Below the pieces are notes generated by a model. That model searched no databases. It saw nothing but the letters and a program-made list of their open reading frames with translations, and was not told where the DNA came from. From Bradyrhizobium sp. DOA9 (lineage in GTDB: Bacteria; Pseudomonadota; Alphaproteobacteria; Rhizobiales; Xanthobacteraceae): a stretch of 64,000 nt of DNA. Positions 1 through 8,383 of this stretch are shown here, piece by piece. Within the stretch, counting starts at the first letter, position 1. The number at the start of each line of letters is the position of its first letter. A program made the translations under genes and the position numbers. The stretch covers positions 4,639,725 to 4,703,724 of the forward strand of contig NZ_DF820425.1 of the NCBI RefSeq assembly GCF_000617845.2, given 5' to 3'.

Positions 1-204
1 ATGTCGCTGCAGAACGAGGCGAGCAAGGGCGGCCGGCTCGAGCCGGAGGCGCTCAACGAGACCAACATGCTCGAGCTCTACGTCTTCGCCAGCGACAAAT
101 ATCACCAGGCGCTCCTGGTCGCCCGGCTCGACAATCTCGGCAAGGGTGCATCCGGTGCAGCCGTCCAGAACATGCGGCTGATGCTGGGCCTGCCGGAGGA
201 GTGA
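1..204 (+). CDS. argC: N-acetyl-gamma-glutamyl-phosphate reductase, C-terminal end (partial)
   Basis: The first 67 codons visible are the end of a gene that starts left of the window. The ending YHQALLVARLDNLGKGASGA followed by AVQNMRLMLGLPE is the conserved C-terminus of ArgC, the NADPH-dependent reductase that makes N-acetylglutamate semialdehyde in arginine synthesis. The ATG at position 1 is probably internal. The catalytic cysteine region is outside the window. It is followed by palindromic repeats that may end its transcript. An ornithine-carbamoyltransferase-like gene lies just downstream on the other strand, which is a loose arginine-pathway context. Confidence 0.85.
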   Translation: MSLQNEASKGGRLEPEALNETNMLELYVFASDKYHQALLVARLDNLGKGASGAAVQNMRLMLGLPEE

Positions 205-220
205 GGCAGGCACCGCTCGT

Positions 221-332
221 GCCCCGGACACAGCGCAGCACGTCTTCAGTGATGCGCTGCAGAGCCGGGGCCCATTCTTGCTGCTCAATTAAAACTTGCT
301 GGGTCCCGGCTCGCGCTTCTCGCGTCCGGGAC
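221..332. repeat. Two intergenic palindromes after argC
   Basis: Two inverted repeats stand side by side. In the first, GCCCCGG (221-227) pairs with CCGGGGC (265-271) around an inner CAGCGCA / GCGCTG pairing. In the second, GTCCCGG (303-309) pairs with CCGGGAC (326-332). They resemble the short palindromes scattered between Bradyrhizobium genes and could act as argC terminators, though neither has a T-run. The family assignment is from general knowledge of the genus. Confidence 0.55.
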
Positions 333-333
333 A

Positions 334-491
334 TGAGATCAAAACACCCTGAAGATCGCCAGCACCAGCACGGCCTGGGCGAGCAAGCCGACGGTGAAGG
401 CCAGCGTGCGGAACACCGGGACGCCGATTGCATAGACGATGATGTGCGCGAGGCGCGACCAGAAACAGACGGCGCAGCCGAGCATCTTCCA
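334..491 (-). pseudogene. 3' fragment of a MAPEG gene (duplicate remnant)
   Basis: Read on the minus strand, 491 to 339 encodes about 50 residues ending FRTLAFTVGLLAQAVLVLAI plus FRVF and a stop. This is nearly the same as the last 50 residues of the intact MAPEG gene at 1399-1797, with substitutions such as FWSRLAHIIVYAIGVP for FWSRVAHIIVYALGIP. Similarity starts abruptly at a Trp codon (base 491; base 1551 in the intact copy) and runs a few bases past the stop. There is no matching 5' part, so it is a truncated copy. Together the two copies form an imperfect 158-bp direct repeat around the gene at 509-1375. Confidence 0.8.
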
Positions 492-508
492 GTTGTCACC
501 GGCGTCCG

Positions 509-1375
509 TTAGGCGACGATCCATTCAAGCAATGCGTTCTGCGCGTGCAGCAGATAGGCTTTTGCGGCTGGGCTCTGGCAGGCGTGGTGCGACATCGCAT
601 CAAGGCTGACCTCCCGGCCTCGGGTGACTGGCGGGCAGGGCAGGAAAATGACGTCGGGACGGCATTTGTCGAGAAGCGATGCCGATACCTGGTACCCAAG
701 GAGTTGATCCGCGCTTGCGCCATCAGGCCAGCAATCCGTGACGATCACGTCCGCATCGAACAAGGCATCCAGGCTGGTGCTGGTGGCGAAGTTCGGAGCC
801 GCGAGGTCGTTGACGTGCCAATCTTCCGGAGAGATCTGGGTTACCTGGAGCGGCAGTGCGATGGAGGCTTCGACCCATGATCTCAGGATGTTCGCATCCG
901 GAGCGAGGCCGACGACTTTCAGCCCGTCCAGGCTTGCCCTCCGGCTCCGCACATAGGCGAGATCGCCCAGCGTTTCGCAGGGGTGGTTCGATCGCGTTCT
1001 CGCATTGACAACCGGCGCACGGGCGTGGGAGGCGAGCTCTTGCAGAGCCGACAGCTCCCGGGTGCGGACCACAAGGACGTCGAACCAATTGTCGAGATAT
1101 GCGGCAATATCGGCCGCCGTTTCGCTGAAGTTGAATCTCACCGGTGCGTTGGCGCAGATTCCGCCCATCGCCTTTACGCCCAGTTCGAAGGCGGTGGTAT
1201 TCCTCCATCCGCCATCGTCAACGATGAGCGCCACGCGCCTGCCGGCGAGGCTCTGCGGCATGGCGCGGTCGGCCCATGCCGCTGCGAGCCCCTGCGCGCG
1301 ATCGACGATGGAGCGGATCGTGTCGGCATCGAGGTCGTGGAATTCTACGAAATCCCGGCCGGATTCGCTAAGCAT
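509..1375 (-). CDS. Ornithine/aspartate carbamoyltransferase-like protein
   Basis: A 288-residue protein with the two-domain carbamoyltransferase layout. ARTRSNHPCETLGDLA (about 125-140) matches the OTCase motif around HPCQ, VVGLAPDANILRSW (154-167) matches the start of the ornithine domain, and LPCPPVTRGREV (245-256) corresponds to the HCLP..RG.EV region. The carbamoyl-phosphate loop, normally S-T-R-T-R, reads DDGGWRNTTAFELG (53-66), so the canonical serine and one arginine are missing. It is therefore a divergent paralogue and its substrate cannot be named. The ATG at 1375 is chosen because upstream codons run into the MAPEG gene, whose stop lies 23 bases before it. The two are probably co-transcribed. 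A duplicated MAPEG tail lies beyond its 3' end. Confidence 0.75.
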   Translation of the reverse strand: MLSESGRDFVEFHDLDADTIRSIVDRAQGLAAAWADRAMPQSLAGRRVALIVDDGGWRNTTAFELGVKAMGGICANAPVRFNFSETAADIAAYLDNWFDVLVVRTRELSALQELASHARAPVVNARTRSNHPCETLGDLAYVRSRRASLDGLKVVGLAPDANILRSWVEASIALPLQVTQISPEDWHVNDLAAPNFATSTSLDALFDADVIVTDCWPDGASADQLLGYQVSASLLDKCRPDVIFLPCPPVTRGREVSLDAMSHHACQSPAAKAYLLHAQNALLEWIVA

Positions 1376-1398
1376 GGCCGGGAGCCGAAGGCATGCGA

Positions 1399-1797
1399 TC
1401 AAAACACCCTGAAGATCGCCAGCGCCAGCACGGCCTGGGCGAGGAAGCCGACGGTGAAGGCGAGGGTGCGGAACACCGGGATTCCAAGCGCATAGACGAT
1501 GATGTGTGCGACGCGCGACCAGAAATAGACGGCGCAGGCGAGCACCGTCCATTTGGTGGAATAGTCGATCGCGTTCAGGATCAGCACCAGAGGTGCGAAG
1601 ATGACGAGGTTCTCGACGGCGTTGTCATGGGCGAACATCAGCCGGTTCGCCCACTCCGCCTGCGGCTTGTCGCCGCGCGAGGGGTTGGCCATGGCGCCGT
1701 TCAACCCGCGAACCTGGCAGCGGTTGATGATGTAGGGAACCCACAGGACTCCCGTCAGGATCACCGTCAGTGTCAGCCAGAACAATTCACGTGTCAT
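1399..1797 (-). CDS. MAPEG family membrane protein
   Basis: A 132-residue protein with four hydrophobic segments, starting MTRELFWLTLTVILTGVLWV. RGLNGAMANPSRGD and ANRLMFAHDNAVENLVIFAP are typical of the MAPEG fold (membrane-associated proteins in eicosanoid and glutathione metabolism), where the HxNxxENL-type motif contributes to the glutathione site. Bacterial members of this small type are mostly uncharacterised. It lies upstream of the carbamoyltransferase-like gene on the same strand. Its last 51 codons are duplicated at 334-491. Confidence 0.85.
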   Translation of the reverse strand: MTRELFWLTLTVILTGVLWVPYIINRCQVRGLNGAMANPSRGDKPQAEWANRLMFAHDNAVENLVIFAPLVLILNAIDYSTKWTVLACAVYFWSRVAHIIVYALGIPVFRTLAFTVGFLAQAVLALAIFRVF

Positions 1798-1834
1798 AGT
1801 GCCGGTCCCCTGTGTCGTCGCTGGATTGAGGCTA

Positions 1835-1883
1835 GAGCATGATCCGGAAAAGTGAGTAGCGGTTTTCCGAAACGATCATGCTC
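1835..1883. repeat. Intergenic palindrome, GAGCATGATC family
   Basis: GAGCATGATC (1835-1844) is the exact reverse complement of GATCATGCTC (1874-1883), with CCGGAAAAGT and GGTTTTCCG pairing inside. The element lies upstream of the MAPEG gene and just past the 3' end of phaC. A second member lies at 7052-7121. Repeats of this form are common between genes in Bradyrhizobium. Confidence 0.75.
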
Positions 1884-1919
1884 AAACAATCTGTCTATAC
1901 GAAAGCGCGCCGGATTCCG

Positions 1920-3728
1920 CTACGCGCGAACTCTGACGTAGCTGCCGGGCGCGTCCTCGATCGGCGGGAATGCCTCGCTGCCGACCGCGCGCGCCGGGAC
2001 TTCCTCGGGATCGAGCTCGCCCAGCCATTGGCGCCAGTCCGGCCACCACGAGCCCTTGTGCTCCACGGCGCCCTTTATCCACTGCGCGACGCTGACGTCC
2101 TTGATGTTGTCGTTGGTCCAATACTGGTACTTGTTCGCGGCAGGCGGATTGACCACGCCTGCGATGTGGCCCGAGCCGGACAATACGTATTTCACCGGGC
2201 CGCCGAAGAACTGCGAGCCGTACAGCACCGATTCAGCGGGCGCGATGTGGTCCTCGCGGGTGGCGAGATTGTAGACCGGCACCTTCACCTTGGAGAGATC
2301 GAGCAGGGTGTTGTCGAGCACCATCGTGCCGGTGGAGAGCCGGTTCTCCAGGTAGCAATTGCGCAGGTAATAGGAATGGTTGGCCTGCGTCATCCGTGTC
2401 GCATCGGAGTTCCAGTGCAACAGGTCGAACGCGCTCGGCTGCTGGCCCTTCAGATAATTGCTGACCACATAGGACCAGATCAGGTCGTTGGAGCGCAGCA
2501 TGTTGAAGGCCATCGCCATCTTCGAGCCTTCCAGCACGCCGGCCGTCTTCATGTCGTGCTCCAGTGCTGCGATCTGCTCCTCGTCGACGAACACGAGGAG
2601 GTCGCCGGCATGGGTGAAGTCGACCTGGGCCGCGAAGAATGTCGCGGACGACACGCGCTGGCGGCGCTTCTCGGCGAGCCAGGCCAGCGTGGTCGCCAGC
2701 ATCGTGCCGCCGACGCAATAGCCGGCGGTGTGCACCTTCATCTCGCCGGTGACCTTCTCGATCACGTCCATCGCCGTGAGCGGGCCTTCCTTCATGTAGT
2801 CTTCCCAGCCCTTGGTGCCGAGCCGCTTGTCGGGATTGACCCATGAGACCACGAACACGGTGATGCCCTGGTCGACGCACCACTTGATGTAGGATTTCTC
2901 CGGCTTGAGATCGAGGATGTAGAACTTGTTGATCCAGGGCGGCACGATCAGGAGCGGGGTGCGCAGCACCTTCTCCGTCGTCGGCGAATACTGGATCAGC
3001 TGCATCATCTCGTTCTGGTAGATCACCTTGCCCGGCGTCGTCGCCATGTTGACGCCGACGACGAGATTGTCCGGGTTGGACTGGCGGATCTTCAGCATGC
3101 CCTTGCCGGCGGCGATGTCCTCGGCCAGCATCTTGAGGCCGCGGGCGAGATTCTCGCCGCTGGACGCCACCGTCTCGCGCAGCACTTCGGGGTTGGTCAG
3201 AACGAAGTTCGATGGCGACAGCGCGTTGGTGACCTGCTGGACGTAGAACTCGGCCTTGCGACGCGTGTTCGGATCGAGCCCTTCGGCGTCGCGCACCAGC
3301 TCCTGAGCCCATTTGGTGGTGAGCAGATAGAGCTGCATGACGAAGTCGAAGAACTGGTTCGACTTCCATTCCGGATCGGCAAAGCGCTTGTCGCGCGGCG
3401 AGGGCGCGATCGCGGGCTCGGCGTCCTGACCGGCCAGGCGGCGCACGGCCGAGCCCCAGAGGTCGAGATAGTCCTTGGCGAGCTTGGTCTGGAGATCGGA
3501 GGAGCGGGACGTGTCCGACAGCCAATATTCGGCGACCGAGGTGAACGTCTTGACGACCTCGGCAAGCTCGGCCGGCGGGCGATCCTGCACCTCGCCGCTC
3601 TCGCGCGGCTTGAGGTAGGCGGCGAGCGCCTTGCCGCCGCTCTCCATCGCCCGCGCGACGTTCATCGCGAAGGCTTCGGCATCGAACTTCGTCTCGGGTT
3701 TCGGCGTATCGGTGGTGGCCATGCTCAT
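1920..3728 (-). CDS. phaC: Class I poly(3-hydroxyalkanoate) synthase
   Basis: A 602-residue polymerase that joins (R)-3-hydroxyacyl-CoA units into polyhydroxybutyrate on the surface of storage granules. The N-terminal PhaC domain (about 100-270) is followed by an alpha/beta-hydrolase core. The lipase-like box GYCVGG (336-341) carries the nucleophile Cys338. Asp493 in ATREDHIAP and His521 in SGSGHIAG complete the triad. Length and the long N-terminal domain fit class I (homodimeric PhaC) rather than the PhaE- or PhaR-dependent classes. Two ATGs two codons apart (3728 and 3722) are equally possible, and neither has a strong ribosome site. It is divergent from the lipoprotein gene at 3983 with a 254-base gap. 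phaA and phaB are not in the window. Confidence 0.97.
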   Translation of the reverse strand: MSMATTDTPKPETKFDAEAFAMNVARAMESGGKALAAYLKPRESGEVQDRPPAELAEVVKTFTSVAEYWLSDTSRSSDLQTKLAKDYLDLWGSAVRRLAGQDAEPAIAPSPRDKRFADPEWKSNQFFDFVMQLYLLTTKWAQELVRDAEGLDPNTRRKAEFYVQQVTNALSPSNFVLTNPEVLRETVASSGENLARGLKMLAEDIAAGKGMLKIRQSNPDNLVVGVNMATTPGKVIYQNEMMQLIQYSPTTEKVLRTPLLIVPPWINKFYILDLKPEKSYIKWCVDQGITVFVVSWVNPDKRLGTKGWEDYMKEGPLTAMDVIEKVTGEMKVHTAGYCVGGTMLATTLAWLAEKRRQRVSSATFFAAQVDFTHAGDLLVFVDEEQIAALEHDMKTAGVLEGSKMAMAFNMLRSNDLIWSYVVSNYLKGQQPSAFDLLHWNSDATRMTQANHSYYLRNCYLENRLSTGTMVLDNTLLDLSKVKVPVYNLATREDHIAPAESVLYGSQFFGGPVKYVLSGSGHIAGVVNPPAANKYQYWTNDNIKDVSVAQWIKGAVEHKGSWWPDWRQWLGELDPEEVPARAVGSEAFPPIEDAPGSYVRVRA

Positions 3729-3982
3729 GGGCAGAACAGTAACGATTCATTCCGTATTCGTCACCGCGAAGCTCGCATGTTTGACGTTAAACGCTCTCGA
3801 AGATGTGTTGCACTGCGACAAATCTTCTTGGTTCCGTCACAATCGGGCCGCACGGCTCGGCTTGTTGGGCATCGGCTGTTTTCTGGCTCGCACCATTATG
3901 GGCAGCAATGGTTTGAGCTTGGGCGCGGTCTTGGGTAAGCTTACCCGGGGCCGTGCTTTGGGACGAGTAGGGGATTTCCCAA

Positions 3983-4258
3983 GTGTTGGCGGTATGGGAC
4001 CTGGAAAAGACGCTGCCGATCTGCGGTGCGGTGCTTCTCGCGGCGCTCGCCCTGGGCGGGTGTTCGAGCCAGTTTGCGGACCTGGCGCCTGCGGACGCGC
4101 AGTCGCGTACCCGGGAGCCCGGGTCCTATCTGCCGGTGCACGATCTGCCGCCGGATCGCGATCAGGCGATCATCCCGCTGGAGCAGCGCGCCAAGATCGA
4201 GGCCGAGCTCGCCGCTGCGCGCGATCGCCAGGCCGCTGCCGCCAAGGACGCCAAATAG
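3983..4258 (+). CDS. Small predicted lipoprotein
   Basis: A 91-residue protein with a signal sequence ending in the lipobox LALGGC (Cys27), so probably lipidated and anchored in the envelope. The mature part is short and polar: ADLAPADAQSRTREPGSYLP, then a Lys/Ala/Glu-rich tail EQRAKIEAELAAARDRQAAA that should be helical. The start is a GTG at 3983, chosen because the signal peptide begins there. I do not recognise a functional family. Small lipoproteins of this kind recur in Bradyrhizobium genomes. Confidence 0.7.
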   Translation: MLAVWDLEKTLPICGAVLLAALALGGCSSQFADLAPADAQSRTREPGSYLPVHDLPPDRDQAIIPLEQRAKIEAELAAARDRQAAAAKDAK

Positions 4259-4485
4259 GCCCGCGACGGTGACACCGGCAAGGTAATCGCTGGCGCCTCC
4301 GCGTTGCCGTGCTAAAAGACCTCGGTTCAGCCGAGAGTCAGGCGAACGACTTCAGTCTTCGTCGTCGACGATTGCTCTAAGTGTTTGATCTTGAGCAATT
4401 TTCGCGTTGAGGCGGGGTTGCTTTTGGAATGGCCCTCGCGGGCCGTCGATTCTGTCCTGACCGGTTGCCCGGAGCCCAGAGAGCC

Positions 4486-5706
4486 ATGGAAGAATTTTAC
4501 CGCATTCGCCGCCTTCCGCCTTACGTGTTCGAGCAGGTCAACCGGGCCAAGGCGGCTGCGCGCAATGCCGGCGCCGACATCATCGACCTCGGCATGGGCA
4601 ATCCGGATCTGCCGGCGCCGCCCCATGTGCTGGAGAAGCTGAAGGAGACGCTGGGCAAGCCGCGCACCGACCGCTACTCGGCCTCGCGCGGTATCCCCGG
4701 ACTGCGCCGGGCCCAGGCCGCCTATTACGCCCGCCGCTTCGGCGTGAAGCTGAACCCCGACACCCAGGTGGTGGCGACGCTGGGCTCGAAGGAAGGTTTT
4801 GCCAACGTGGCGCAGGCGATCACCGCGCCCGGCGACGTCATCCTCTGCCCGAACCCGAGCTACCCGATTCACGCCTTCGGCTTCTTGATGGCGGGCGGCG
4901 TGATCCGCTCGGTGCCCTCGGAGCCGACACCTGAGTTCTTCGAGGCGGCCGAGCGCGCGATCGTGCATTCGATCCCCAAACCGATCGCGCTCGTCGTCTG
5001 CTATCCCTCGAACCCGACCGCCTATGTCGCGAGCCTGGACTTCTACAAGGATCTCGTCGCGTTCGCCAAGAAGCACGAGATCCTGATCCTGTCCGATCTC
5101 GCTTATGCCGAGGTCTATTTCGACGAGAGCAATCCGCCGCCCTCGGTGCTGCAGGTGCCGGGCGCGATGGACTGCACCGTCGAGTTCACCTCGATGTCGA
5201 AGACCTATTCGATGGCCGGCTGGCGCATGGGCTTTGCGGTCGGCAATGAGCGCGTGATCGCAGCTCTTGCCCGGGTCAAATCCTACCTCGATTACGGCGC
5301 CTTCACGCCGGTGCAGGTCGCGGCGACCGCCGCACTGAACGGCCCGGACGACTGCATCAAGGAGATGCGTGACACCTACCGCAAGCGCCGCGATGCGCTG
5401 GTGGAATCGTTCGGCCGCGCGGGGTGGGACATCCCGCCGCCGGAAGCCTCGATGTTCGCCTGGGTGCCGCTGCCGGAAGCCTTCCGCAGCATCGGCAGCA
5501 TGCAGTTCGCCACGCTGATGGTGGAGAAATCCGGCGTCGCGGTCTCGCCCGGCGTCGGCTTCGGCGAGCATGGTGAAGGATATGTCCGCATCGCCATGGT
5601 GGAAAACGAGCAACGCATCAGGCAGGCCGCGCGCGGCGTGCGCCGCTTCCTTGAAAGCGGGATCGAAACGTTGCACAACGTCGTTCCGCTCGCCAATCGG
5701 CGTTGA
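4486..5706 (+). CDS. PLP-dependent class I/II aminotransferase (LL-DAP aminotransferase / AlaC-like)
   Basis: A 406-residue fold-type I aminotransferase. The start MEEFYRIRRLPPYVFEQVN is preferred over an in-frame upstream ATG (4429) because a GGAG lies about 11 bases before it and homologues normally begin here. Substrate and cofactor motifs are LGMGNPDLPAP, GSKEGFANVA, CYPSNPTAYVA (the conserved Asn-Pro-Thr) and SMSKTYSMAGWRMGF with the PLP-binding lysine and the cofactor arginine. Relatives are annotated LL-diaminopimelate aminotransferase or alanine transaminase. Sequence alone does not settle the substrate. Position 29 bases before homoserine dehydrogenase suggests an amino-acid operon in the aspartate family. 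Confidence 0.9.
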   Translation: MEEFYRIRRLPPYVFEQVNRAKAAARNAGADIIDLGMGNPDLPAPPHVLEKLKETLGKPRTDRYSASRGIPGLRRAQAAYYARRFGVKLNPDTQVVATLGSKEGFANVAQAITAPGDVILCPNPSYPIHAFGFLMAGGVIRSVPSEPTPEFFEAAERAIVHSIPKPIALVVCYPSNPTAYVASLDFYKDLVAFAKKHEILILSDLAYAEVYFDESNPPPSVLQVPGAMDCTVEFTSMSKTYSMAGWRMGFAVGNERVIAALARVKSYLDYGAFTPVQVAATAALNGPDDCIKEMRDTYRKRRDALVESFGRAGWDIPPPEASMFAWVPLPEAFRSIGSMQFATLMVEKSGVAVSPGVGFGEHGEGYVRIAMVENEQRIRQAARGVRRFLESGIETLHNVVPLANRR

Positions 5707-5735
5707 GTTCTCTTCGGCAGGTTTTCTAAGACATC

Positions 5736-7052
5736 ATGGTTGCACCCCTGAAAGTGGGCATAGCGGGGCTCGGCACCGTGGGTGCCGAAGTTGTCCGTTT
5801 GATCGACACGCAGGCGCGGGTGCTCGCGGGCCGCAGCGGCCGCGGCATCCGCGTCGTTGCCGTCACCGCGCGCTCGAAGGCGAAGAAGCGCGGCATCGAT
5901 TTGCGCGGCGTCGAATGGGCGAAGGATCCGATGGCGCTCGCCACGCATCCGGAGGTCGATTGCTTCGTCGAGCTGATGGGCGGCGCCGGCGACCCCGCGC
6001 TGTCGGCGGTGGACGCTGCGCTCAGCGCCGGCAAGTCGGTCGTCACGGCCAACAAGGCGCTGCTCGCCAAGCACGGCCTCAAGCTCGCCAAGGCGGCTGA
6101 AAAGCACGGCGGCGCGCTGAATTTCGAGGCAGCGGTCGGCGCCGCGATCCCCGTCATCAAGACGTTGCGCGAAGGTCTTGCCGGAACCGGCATCAACCGC
6201 GTCTACGGCATCCTCAACGGCACTTGCAATTACATCCTGACCCGGATGGAGCAGGAGGGCCTGTCCTTCGCCGAATGCCTCAAGGACGCGCAGCGGCTCG
6301 GCTATGCCGAGGCCAATCCGTCCTTCGACGTCGACGGCCACGATACCGCGCAGAAGCTCGCCATTCTCGCCAGCCTCGCTTTCGGCACGAAAGTTGCTCA
6401 AAGCGCCGTGTATGTCGAAGGCATCTCATCCATCGCGCCGGAAGATCTTCGCGCCGCCGCCGACCTCGGTTACCGCGTCAAGCTGCTCGGTGTTGCCGTT
6501 CGCACTGCCAAGGGCATCGAGCAGCGCGTGCATCCGACCATGGTGCCGAAATCCTCCTCGATCGCGCAGGTGATGGGTGTCACCAATGCGGTCACGATCG
6601 ATGGCGAGGGCATTCCGCCGATCACGCTGGTCGGCCCGGGCGCCGGCGGTGCCGCGACCGCATCTGCCGTCGTCGCCGATATCGCCGATGTTGCGCGCGG
6701 CATCCGCGCCAATCCGTTCGGCCGGCCGATCGCGCAGCTGCGCGACACCAAGAAGGCGCCGATGGAGCGCCACGAGGGTGGCTATTACATCCGCCTGCTC
6801 GCACGCGATTTCCCCGGCACCGCGGCCGCGATCGCGACGCGGCTTGCCGAGCAGAAGATTTCGATCGAGTCGATCGTGCAGCGTCATCCCAATGGCGGCG
6901 CTGCCCCCGCTGACGGCAAGGCGATCCCCGTGCCCGTCATCCTGATCACCTATGCAACGCACGAGGATGCCGTGCGCCGTGCGCTCGCCGCCGTGCAGAA
7001 GGACAAGGTGATCAGCGGACGGCCGCAGGTGATCCGGATCGAGAAGAACTAG
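5736..7052 (+). CDS. hom: Homoserine dehydrogenase
   Basis: A 438-residue monofunctional enzyme reducing aspartate semialdehyde to homoserine, the branch point to threonine and methionine. The Rossmann motif GIAGLGTVGAEV is at residues 8-19. TANKALLAKHG and the active-site block ILNGTCNYILTRMEQEGLSF, then AEANPSFDVDGHDTAQKLAI, are diagnostic. The C-terminal part (YYIRLLARDFPGTAAAIATR to the end) is an ACT domain, which in this family binds threonine for feedback control. It probably shares a transcript with the aminotransferase gene before it. Confidence 0.96.
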   Translation: MVAPLKVGIAGLGTVGAEVVRLIDTQARVLAGRSGRGIRVVAVTARSKAKKRGIDLRGVEWAKDPMALATHPEVDCFVELMGGAGDPALSAVDAALSAGKSVVTANKALLAKHGLKLAKAAEKHGGALNFEAAVGAAIPVIKTLREGLAGTGINRVYGILNGTCNYILTRMEQEGLSFAECLKDAQRLGYAEANPSFDVDGHDTAQKLAILASLAFGTKVAQSAVYVEGISSIAPEDLRAAADLGYRVKLLGVAVRTAKGIEQRVHPTMVPKSSSIAQVMGVTNAVTIDGEGIPPITLVGPGAGGAATASAVVADIADVARGIRANPFGRPIAQLRDTKKAPMERHEGGYYIRLLARDFPGTAAAIATRLAEQKISIESIVQRHPNGGAAPADGKAIPVPVILITYATHEDAVRRALAAVQKDKVISGRPQVIRIEKN

Positions 7053-7121
7053 AGCATGACCTCGGACCCGGAGGGCCGCGCAGCGCAAAGTGTTGAGCGG
7101 TTTTCCGGAAAGGTCATGCTC
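7052..7121. repeat. Intergenic palindrome, GAGCATGATC family
   Basis: GAGCATGACCT (7052-7062) is the exact reverse complement of AGGTCATGCTC (7111-7121). The right side contains GCGGTTTTCCGGAAA, shared with the element at 1835-1883. It begins within the hom stop codon and could form the 3' end of that transcript. Confidence 0.75.
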
Positions 7122-7217
7122 AAGCCATAAGGCGGTCGTTCGTTCGAACGAACACCGGGCGTTGTGAGTTGATGCGGACGGAGATGCCCGTCCCAAACGT
7201 TTCGAAGGAGTAAGCCG

Positions 7218-8219
7218 ATGTCGACCCATATTGAAGTCCCCCCGCACGCCTTGCTCGAGCGCATCCTGACGCTGGAGATCGTGCGGGTGACGGAGCGGGC
7301 GGCGGTGTCGTCGGCGCGGTTGCGCGGCCATGGCAACGAGAAGGCGGCCGACCAGGCCGCCGTCGACGCCATGCGGCGCGAGCTCAACAAGCTGCCGATC
7401 CAGGGCACCATCGTGATCGGCGAGGGCGAGCGCGACGAGGCGCCGATGCTGTACATCGGCGAGCAGGTCGGCCTCAAGGCAGGTCCTGAGGTCGATATCG
7501 CGGTCGATCCGCTCGAAGGCACTACGCTGTGCGCCAAGAACATGCCGGGCTCGATCGCCACCATGGCGATGGCCGACGGCGGCACGCTGCTGCACGCGCC
7601 CGACGTCTACATGCAGAAGCTCGCGATCGGCCCCGGCTACGACAAGGGCGTCGTCGAGCTCGATGCTTCGCCGGCCGACAATGTCCGCCGTCTCGCCAAG
7701 GCCAAGGGCGTCAAGCCCGATGGCATCACCGTGCTCGTGCTCGACCGTCCGCGCCATGCCAGCATCATCGAGAGCGTACGCTCGACGGGAGCTGCCGTGC
7801 GCCTGATCACCGACGGCGACGTCGCCGGCGTGATCCACTGCGCAGACCCCGACAATACCGGCGTCGACATGTATCTCGGCACCGGCGGCGCGCCGGAAGG
7901 CGTGCTGGCCGCCGTGGCGCTGCGCTGCATCGGCGGCCAGATGCAGTGCCGCCTCATCCTCGATTCCGAGGAGAAGCGCGAGCGCGCCGCCAAGATGGGC
8001 GTCAACGATCCCAAGATGATCTACGGCATCGAGGACATGGCGCGCGGCGACTGCCTGTTCGCCGCCACCGGCGTCACCACGGGCTCGCTGCTGTCAGGCG
8101 TCAAGTTCCGCAAGGACGGTGTGATCGAGACCGAGACGGTGGTGATGCGCTCGGTCACCGGCACTGTGCGCTACATCAAGGCCGAGCATCGCGAGCTCGC
8201 CAAGTTCCATCTGGACTAG
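7218..8219 (+). CDS. glpX: Fructose-1,6-bisphosphatase class II
   Basis: A 333-residue GlpX-type phosphatase for gluconeogenesis (and the Calvin cycle where present). The metal- and substrate-binding motifs are IVIGEGERDEAPML and VDPLEGTTLCAKN, followed by GSIATMAMADGG. GTGGAPEGVLAAVALRC and GVTTGSLLSGVKF near the end are typical of the class. The ribosome site GAAGGAG lies 8 bases before ATG 7218. It follows hom with a palindrome between them, so it may have its own promoter. Confidence 0.96.
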   Translation: MSTHIEVPPHALLERILTLEIVRVTERAAVSSARLRGHGNEKAADQAAVDAMRRELNKLPIQGTIVIGEGERDEAPMLYIGEQVGLKAGPEVDIAVDPLEGTTLCAKNMPGSIATMAMADGGTLLHAPDVYMQKLAIGPGYDKGVVELDASPADNVRRLAKAKGVKPDGITVLVLDRPRHASIIESVRSTGAAVRLITDGDVAGVIHCADPDNTGVDMYLGTGGAPEGVLAAVALRCIGGQMQCRLILDSEEKRERAAKMGVNDPKMIYGIEDMARGDCLFAATGVTTGSLLSGVKFRKDGVIETETVVMRSVTGTVRYIKAEHRELAKFHLD

Positions 8220-8239
8220 GCAGGGCAACGCCAACTGCC

Positions 8240-8342
8240 GTCATTCCGGGGCTCGCGAAGCGAGAGCCCGGAATCCATCGAGCGGCAGGGTCTGTATCGA
8301 GATGGATTCCGGGCTCGATGCTGCGCATCGCCCCGGAATGAC
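8240..8342. repeat. Nested intergenic inverted repeat, GTCATTCCGGGG family
   Basis: GTCATTCCGGGGC (8240-8252) is the reverse complement of GCCCCGGAATGAC (8330-8342). Inside, CCGGAATCCATC (8269-8280) pairs with GATGGATTCCGG (8301-8312). The whole element can fold into a long two-part hairpin between glpX and the HAD gene. A second, partly diverged copy is at 22844-22949. This is a repeat family widespread in Bradyrhizobium intergenic DNA. Confidence 0.85.
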
Positions 8343-8383
8343 AGCAAGAAAATTGACAACAAGAACAATCGGGGGAAGCCTCC

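Noticed and set aside
3631..4272. Open frame of 213 codons overlapping the phaC start
   Set aside because: It covers the divergent promoter region and the lipoprotein gene in another frame. The lipoprotein frame has a signal sequence and lipobox.
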